Below are positions 58,812-64,000 of a DNA stretch of 64,000 nucleotides, piece after piece. Numbering within the stretch: the stretch's first letter is position 1; each line of letters opens with the position of its first letter. Under the pieces are notes generated by a model. The model was not told the origin of the DNA. It was given only the letters and a program-made list of their open reading frames with translations, and ran no database searches. The position numbers and the translations under genes are program-made. The stretch comes from Acidimicrobiaceae bacterium (lineage in GTDB: Bacteria > Actinomycetota > Acidimicrobiia > Acidimicrobiales > RAAP-2), in assembly GCA_003158855.1 (NCBI GenBank), contig PMLJ01000034.1:62001-126000 (forward strand), read 5' to 3'.

Positions 58812-60767
58812 TCAGCCCTGCGACGACGCGCCGGCGACCGCGGGCTCAGCGTCGCGGATGTCGGCTGGGGCGATGAACGTCAGACCGAGGCCCTGGCGCT
58901 TCGATTCGATGTGCCCGCGAATAAGCAGTGCCGCCTTGTAGGGATCGGGTTCGACCGCGAACTTGGCGCCGACCACGTCGTCGAGCCCTCCCGCCAACAG
59001 GCTGACGACGTTCGCACTGCCGAAGATCGGCGGTTGCACGCCGAGCACCGTGGTGATGCCCGATGCGACGACGTAGGCGCCGATCGCGACCGCCTTCTCC
59101 GAGTACCACTCGGGCGCGGCGCCCGCGAGCGGCAAGCTGTCGATGTCGACGCCGAGAGCGTTGGCGAGCGCGGCGGCGAGCTGCATGATGCGGCTGTTGT
59201 CCACGCACGAGCCCATGTGGAGGACTGGCGGAATCCCCAGCGACCTGCACACCGCACGCAGACCGGGGCCAGCCAGATCGGCGGAGTCGGGCATCATCTG
59301 GCCGGCTTTGCCGTTCGCCACCGCGGCGCATCCGGTGACCAGCACCAGGATGTCGTTTTCGATCAACTTGCGCGTTAACTCAATGTGCTCGAAGTCCTGG
59401 GCCAACTTGGGGTTGTTGCAGCCAACGACGGCCACGGCGCCGCGAATTGATCCCGCGACAATCGCGTCGATCAGCGGCTGGGGCGTGCCGCCGAGCGCGC
59501 CGAGAATCGCCTCCACGGAGAATCCACCCATCATCTTCACGGGCGCGACGGGAATACGCACGCGGTCGTGGTTGCGGTTGGGGTATGCCTCGACCGCAAT
59601 GCGCACGATCTCACGGGCGATCTCGGCGCCCCGGCGAGGGTCGAACGACACGTGCGTCGCGCCCGGGAATTTCGCCTTGTCCGACGTGGAAATCACTTGG
59701 GTGTGGTAGCACTTGGCGACGTCGACCACCGAAGGCATGATGCACTGGTAGTCGACGACCATCGCCTCGAGCGCCCCGGTTACGAGCACCAACTCCTGCA
59801 TGAGGTGGTTACCGGCCATGTGGACGCCTTTGCGCATGAGAAGCTCGTTGCCGGTGCAGCAGAGACCCACGATGTTGATGCCCGTCGCCCCGAAGGAGCG
59901 CGCGAGTTCGAGCAACTCGGGATCCTGCGCCGCAGCGAGGATGACGTCCGAGAGGAGCGGGTTATGCCCGTGCATCGCGATGTTCACCTGGTCGGTACTG
60001 AGCACCCCCAGATTAACTTCCGAGGTGACCGGACTCGGCGTGCCGAACATGATGTCCGACAACTCGGTGGCGATCATCGAGCCGCCCCATCCATCGGCGA
60101 GCGCGGTGCGCAGTCCGTGCAGCAGGAGGTTCACGTAGTCGTTGTCGACGCCCATGTGGGTTCGGTGCATCATCTCGACGTTCTCGCGGTCGATCCCGCG
60201 CGGTGTGATGCCGAGCCCCGCCCACTTCTCGCGGCGCAACTGCGGTAGCCGACCAACGAAGGAGAGCGAGCCCTTGGCACTGCCGTAGTTGGCCATTAGC
60301 TCGTCCGCCAGATCGATGGCGACATCCTTGGTGTCACGGCCTTCGGTAGCGACACCCACCTCGTCGGCGATCCGGCGAAGCTTGGCCTCGTCGGTCACTC
60401 GGTAGCTGCTCGTCTCACCTCGGGCCATCTCACCGAAGACTTCGAGGATGTCACGACCGTGGTCTGAGTGCGACGAGGCGCCGGCCGCGATGGTGCGTCC
60501 AAGGTTTCGCGCGACGATCACGTCCGCGTCGGCGCCGCAGACGCCCCGCTGGGGCCCTTCGCCGAACGGATCGACCCGACACGGTCCCATGGCGCAGTTG
60601 CGGCAACTCAGTCCGAGCTGGCAGTAACCGCACTGGGGCTCTTGGGCGTGCAGACGGTCCCACACCGTCTCGATGCCCTCCTCGCGCGCCCGATCGATCA
60701 TCTGCTGCGCGTCATCGTGAATGGTGAGTCGGCCCAGTTGCCGCCCGCCGTCGTAGGTCGTGCTCAT
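58812..60767 (-). CDS. cooS: Anaerobic Ni-containing carbon monoxide dehydrogenase catalytic subunit
   Basis: CRNCAMGPCRVDPFGEGPQRGVCG, AMHGHNPLLSD, GLCCTGNELLMRKGVHMAGN, VVDYQCIMPS, VVGCNNPK, VTGCAAVANGKAG, HMGSCVDNSRI. Confidence 0.97.
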   Translation of the reverse strand: MSTTYDGGRQLGRLTIHDDAQQMIDRAREEGIETVWDRLHAQEPQCGYCQLGLSCRNCAMGPCRVDPFGEGPQRGVCGADADVIVARNLGRTIAAGASSHSDHGRDILEVFGEMARGETSSYRVTDEAKLRRIADEVGVATEGRDTKDVAIDLADELMANYGSAKGSLSFVGRLPQLRREKWAGLGITPRGIDRENVEMMHRTHMGVDNDYVNLLLHGLRTALADGWGGSMIATELSDIMFGTPSPVTSEVNLGVLSTDQVNIAMHGHNPLLSDVILAAAQDPELLELARSFGATGINIVGLCCTGNELLMRKGVHMAGNHLMQELVLVTGALEAMVVDYQCIMPSVVDVAKCYHTQVISTSDKAKFPGATHVSFDPRRGAEIAREIVRIAVEAYPNRNHDRVRIPVAPVKMMGGFSVEAILGALGGTPQPLIDAIVAGSIRGAVAVVGCNNPKLAQDFEHIELTRKLIENDILVLVTGCAAVANGKAGQMMPDSADLAGPGLRAVCRSLGIPPVLHMGSCVDNSRIMQLAAALANALGVDIDSLPLAGAAPEWYSEKAVAIGAYVVASGITTVLGVQPPIFGSANVVSLLAGGLDDVVGAKFAVEPDPYKAALLIRGHIESKRQGLGLTFIAPADIRDAEPAVAGASSQG

Positions 60768-61504
60768 GAGGCACCTTCCTCTCTTGTTGCGCCATTGTTC
60801 TCTTTGGAGTCATTACCATTGCCCGGCTGAGCGCCGACGCGCGCCGCCTCGCGGCGGCGGCGGTTCCACACGTCTTGGGCGGCGTCGTCAACCGTCGCGC
60901 GGGCGATGCCGAATGCCCGCCAACCGGCGAGCGGATCCCCGCTGGGGCCCGCGGTGGCGCTGAAGCCGGCCGCCGAGAGGACCGCGTTGCTCTCGCGCAG
61001 CCGGCCCTTCGCGATCAACTCGTTGAGGTCACCGAACACCAGGGCGTCAACCTTGCAACTCTCGACGCACGCAGGCACTTCGCCTCGATCAAGGCGTTCC
61101 TTGCAGCCGTCGCACTTGACGGCCACCAGCGAGTCGGGTCCGAGCGCGCCCGCCAACGGATGGAAGGTCACGACGTCGAAAGGACAGACGACCGCGCACA
61201 TCGCGCAGCCAATGCATCGCGCCGGGTCGATCAGGACGAGGTCGCCACCCGCGTCGCGGCTGATGGCGCCGGTTGGACAGACACGCTGGCACGGAGCCGG
61301 ATCGCAGTGGCGGCACTTGTTCGGAAAGGACGTCGTCGCGACGGGGCCGGGTTCGACGTGCACTCTCTTTCTCGGGAGCGGCCTTTCGTGAAAGGCCTGC
61401 GCGAGATCTCGGCTGGTCGAATGCTCAACGGCGCAGGCTATTTCGCACTGAAGACAACCAATGCACCGTTCAGGGTTAATGAACACGGTTTGCATCGTCA
61501 CCAC
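60764..61504 (-). CDS. cooF: CooF-like polyferredoxin, CODH electron-transfer subunit
   Basis: Four Cys groups: CIGCLQCEIAC, CRHCDPAPCQRVCP, CIGCAMCAVVCP, CDGCKERLDRGEVPACVESC; overlaps cooS start. Confidence 0.9.
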   Translation of the reverse strand: MVTMQTVFINPERCIGCLQCEIACAVEHSTSRDLAQAFHERPLPRKRVHVEPGPVATTSFPNKCRHCDPAPCQRVCPTGAISRDAGGDLVLIDPARCIGCAMCAVVCPFDVVTFHPLAGALGPDSLVAVKCDGCKERLDRGEVPACVESCKVDALVFGDLNELIAKGRLRESNAVLSAAGFSATAGPSGDPLAGWRAFGIARATVDDAAQDVWNRRRREAARVGAQPGNGNDSKENNGATREEGAS

Positions 61505-61831
61505 CTCCGCTAGAGGCCCTCACGGGACATCGCAAGCGCACCAACGCCGAGATGCCCCCGAGGCAATTGCCTGAAGCATGACAGCCCCGTCGGTCGCAGG
61601 GCTAGAGCCATAAGTCCCATTGCGGGACTGCTCGCGATGCGCGCGAGCCGTTCGCGCGAGAGGGGCCCGCGGCCCTCGATCATTCGGTGACATTCTGCCC
61701 TATTGGCGGGTGATGATTGCGGGGCAGAATCTACTCGTAGGGGAATCCGTCGATCGGAGGAGGAGCCGTGTGACACGTGCCTTGGCTCGATGCTCGTCTC
61801 TTCTCGTCGGCCGGATGCGGGTGAGGACGTG

Positions 61832-63022
61832 ATGTCGCGGCCCGCTCAAACTCCTGACGGTCCCGGGGTGAAGGCGGCGGATCCGGTCGTCTTGGGTCTT
61901 GACGGGCTCGACGCTCTGATAACGAAGTTGTCCGAGAGCGGCTACGAGGTCAAGGGTCCGGTGTCTCGCGGCGGCGCGGTCGTGCCGGGCTCGATCAGCG
62001 GGGTCGACGATCTTCCCGCCGGCGTCCATGACGAACAGTCGCCGGGAGGCTACCGACTTGCCCAGGGCGATGACGGGCGACTCTTCGCGTGGGCCGTGGG
62101 GCCTGGCTCTTGGAAGGGCGAGTTCTTTCCTGCGCATCAAGAGGTGTGGCGGGCCCGCGCGAGCGACGAGGCTATTGAATTCACCGAGGCCGCGCGCGAA
62201 GCGGCGCCGCTCGCCATTGTCGGAGCGCGTCCGTGCGAGTTCCGAGCGCTGGAAGTCCTCGATCGAGTGCTCAAGGATGGGGCGTACCGCGATCCACGCT
62301 ACGCCGATCGGCGCGAGGCGGCCTTTGTCGCGGTGGTCGAATGCGCGAGCCCCGCGTCGACGTGCTTCTGCACGTCAATGGGGACCGGACCCGGCATTGA
62401 AGGGGGATTCGACCTGGCGCTCACCGAGATCGACGATGAAGGTGGCCACCGCTTCGTGGTGAGGGTCGGGTCCGAGGACGGTTCCGAGATGCTGGACAGC
62501 GTGCCGTCCACGAAGGCGGATGCCGGCGACCTTGAGGCTCGGGCGCGCGTGCTCGAGGGTGCTGCGGCGAACATGGGTCGTCACCTTCAGACGGAGGGCC
62601 TCGCGGGCCTGCTGGCTCGAAACATGGACCACCCCCGCTGGAGCGACGTTGGCGAACGGTGCCTCTCGTGCGGGAACTGCACGCTGGTGTGCCCGACGTG
62701 CTTCTGCAGCGACGTTCATGACACGACCGATATCTCGGGCGAGTCGAGCAGGGCGCGAGTGTGGTCGTCGTGCTTTGACCTCGATCACTCGTACCTGCAC
62801 GGAGGCGCCGTGAGGGCTTCATGCTCGTCGCGCTATCGCCAGTGGATGACGCACAAGCTCTCGACGTGGTGGGATCAGTTCGACACCTCTGGTTGCGTAG
62901 GCTGCGGCCGCTGCGTCACCTGGTGCCCGGTGGGAATCGACATCACCGAAGAGGCGGCGTTCATCGCCGCGTCGGACGGCGCGACGCGGGTGAGTCCGCC
63001 GTCGACAAGGGGCGGCTCGTGA
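61832..63022 (+). CDS. 4Fe-4S hydrogenase/sulfur reductase beta subunit (HyhB/HydB-like)
   Basis: VGARPCEFRALEVLDRV; CLSCGNCTLVCPTCFCSDV; SGCVGCGRCVTWCPVGIDIT. Confidence 0.88.
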   Translation: MSRPAQTPDGPGVKAADPVVLGLDGLDALITKLSESGYEVKGPVSRGGAVVPGSISGVDDLPAGVHDEQSPGGYRLAQGDDGRLFAWAVGPGSWKGEFFPAHQEVWRARASDEAIEFTEAAREAAPLAIVGARPCEFRALEVLDRVLKDGAYRDPRYADRREAAFVAVVECASPASTCFCTSMGTGPGIEGGFDLALTEIDDEGGHRFVVRVGSEDGSEMLDSVPSTKADAGDLEARARVLEGAAANMGRHLQTEGLAGLLARNMDHPRWSDVGERCLSCGNCTLVCPTCFCSDVHDTTDISGESSRARVWSSCFDLDHSYLHGGAVRASCSSRYRQWMTHKLSTWWDQFDTSGCVGCGRCVTWCPVGIDITEEAAFIAASDGATRVSPPSTRGGS

Positions 63023-63486
63023 AGACCATGGACGAACTCCTGTCGACGCACCCGTTCATGGCCGACTTGGATGCCGATGCGCTGGCGATCGTCGCCGGCT
63101 GCTCGCGCAACGTGGTCTTCGAGCCCGGTGAGTTGCTCTGCGTCGAGGGCGAGAGCGCCGACACCTTCTACTTGATACGGCGTGGTCATGTCTCCTTGGA
63201 CGTGCACGCTCCCGGACGGGGTCCGGTGGTCATCGAGACGGTGGGTCCCGGTGCCGTCGTGGGTTGGAGTTGGCTCATTCCCCCCTACCGTTGGACCTTC
63301 GACGCGCGGGCGAAGAGCCGCGTGGGGGCCGTGGCGATCGACGGAGCCTGCCTGCGGGGCAAGGCCGAAATGGATCCGGCCCTGGGCTTCGCCCTGCTGT
63401 CGAGGATCTCCAAGGAGTTGCTGTCTCGCCTGCAGGCCACCCGCTTGCGCCTGCTCGACCTCTACGGTGGGCGAGATGAGCGCTAG
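63019..63486 (+). CDS. Cyclic nucleotide-binding (Crp-like effector) domain protein
   Basis: NVVFEPGELLCVEGESADTFYLIRRGHVSLDV...GPGAVVGWSWLIPP; no HTH visible; GTG 63019 or ATG 63028. Confidence 0.85.
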   Translation: MKTMDELLSTHPFMADLDADALAIVAGCSRNVVFEPGELLCVEGESADTFYLIRRGHVSLDVHAPGRGPVVIETVGPGAVVGWSWLIPPYRWTFDARAKSRVGAVAIDGACLRGKAEMDPALGFALLSRISKELLSRLQATRLRLLDLYGGRDER

Positions 63487-64000
63487 AACCCTTCACGAAG
63501 ACGCCTCGACGGGGGTCTCCTCGCACCGAGGAGCGGGCAGTCTCACCCCCACCATGCACCGAGTCGTCGAACGGATCAGGGAGACCGGCGACGTCGTGAC
63601 CCTTTGCCTCGAACCGGTCTCGGGTGGCCGCCTTGACTTCCTGCCCGGACAGTTCAACATGCTGAGCGTCTTCGGGGTGGGCGAAGTTGCGATATCGGTG
63701 AGCGGCGCGCCGCGTGATCCGGGCCCCCTGCGCCACACCGTGCGCGACGTCGGTGCGGTTTCCCACGCGCTGTCTGAGAGCGCCGTGGGCGACCTCATCG
63801 GCGTGCGGGGCCCCTTCGGCAGCGACTGGCAGATAGTTCCCGTGAACGCCGGCGCGGCGGCGGACCCGCGCGACGTGGTCGTCGTCGCGGGCGGCATCGG
63901 GCTGGCGCCGTTGCGCGGGGCCGTGCACGAACTGGTGGCCGCGCACCGCGAAGGGGGAGGCCGGGTGTTTCTCCTCGTGGGCGCGCGCGAACCATCCCAG
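63476..64000 (+). CDS. FAD/NAD-binding hydrogenase gamma subunit (HyhG/HydG-like), 3' partial
   Basis: Frame open to window end: MSARTLHEDA...LDFLPGQFNMLSVFGVGEVAISVSG...GLIGVRGPFGSDW-like FNR motif, VVVVAGGIGLAPLRGAVHEL; absent from the ORF track because it has no stop in the window. Confidence 0.85.
   Translation, partial: MSARTLHEDASTGVSSHRGAGSLTPTMHRVVERIRETGDVVTLCLEPVSGGRLDFLPGQFNMLSVFGVGEVAISVSGAPRDPGPLRHTVRDVGAVSHALSESAVGDLIGVRGPFGSDWQIVPVNAGAAADPRDVVVVAGGIGLAPLRGAVHELVAAHREGGGRVFLLVGAREPSQ

Overview
This 64-kb GC-rich window looks actinobacterial, possibly Acidimicrobiia-like (inferred from gene content: PimB-like GT4, F420/LLM and deazaflavin enzymes, B12-dependent RNR). Core segments, left to right: (i) a LivKHMGF ABC transporter operon (5' end truncated) running into a 3-hydroxyisobutyrate-dehydrogenase-like gene, a creatinase-like M24 gene and an E1 alpha/beta pair; (ii) an S/T kinase, tRNA-Gly(TCC), a truncated hemoglobin, a GT4, a ROK kinase, LLM and aminotransferase genes, an SMP-30 gene, glpK and nrdJ; (iii) an accessory region at ~24.5-39.1 kb, between nrdJ and ctaA, with dispersed repeats, IS-end-like arrays, a TIR-bounded single gene, TetR/SnoaL/NmrA, an ABC-2 exporter, a CoA-transferase, Fic and an orphan ParA; (iv) ctaA, polX, a PRTase-hydrolase fusion, capA-like, PrpD, a PDH-like E1/E1/E2 operon and an acyl-CoA dehydrogenase; (v) a Ni-CODH cluster (FNOR-cooC-cooS-cooF) divergent from the start of a probable group 3b-like NiFe hydrogenase operon that runs off the window. 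The main candidates for something undescribed are a 69-bp-period intergenic repeat family between accessory genes (24.7-31.8 kb), a 1.33-kb TIR-bounded passenger gene (35.6-36.9 kb), and the divergent CODH/hydrogenase locus. No searches were run; family calls come from motif recognition in the supplied translations.
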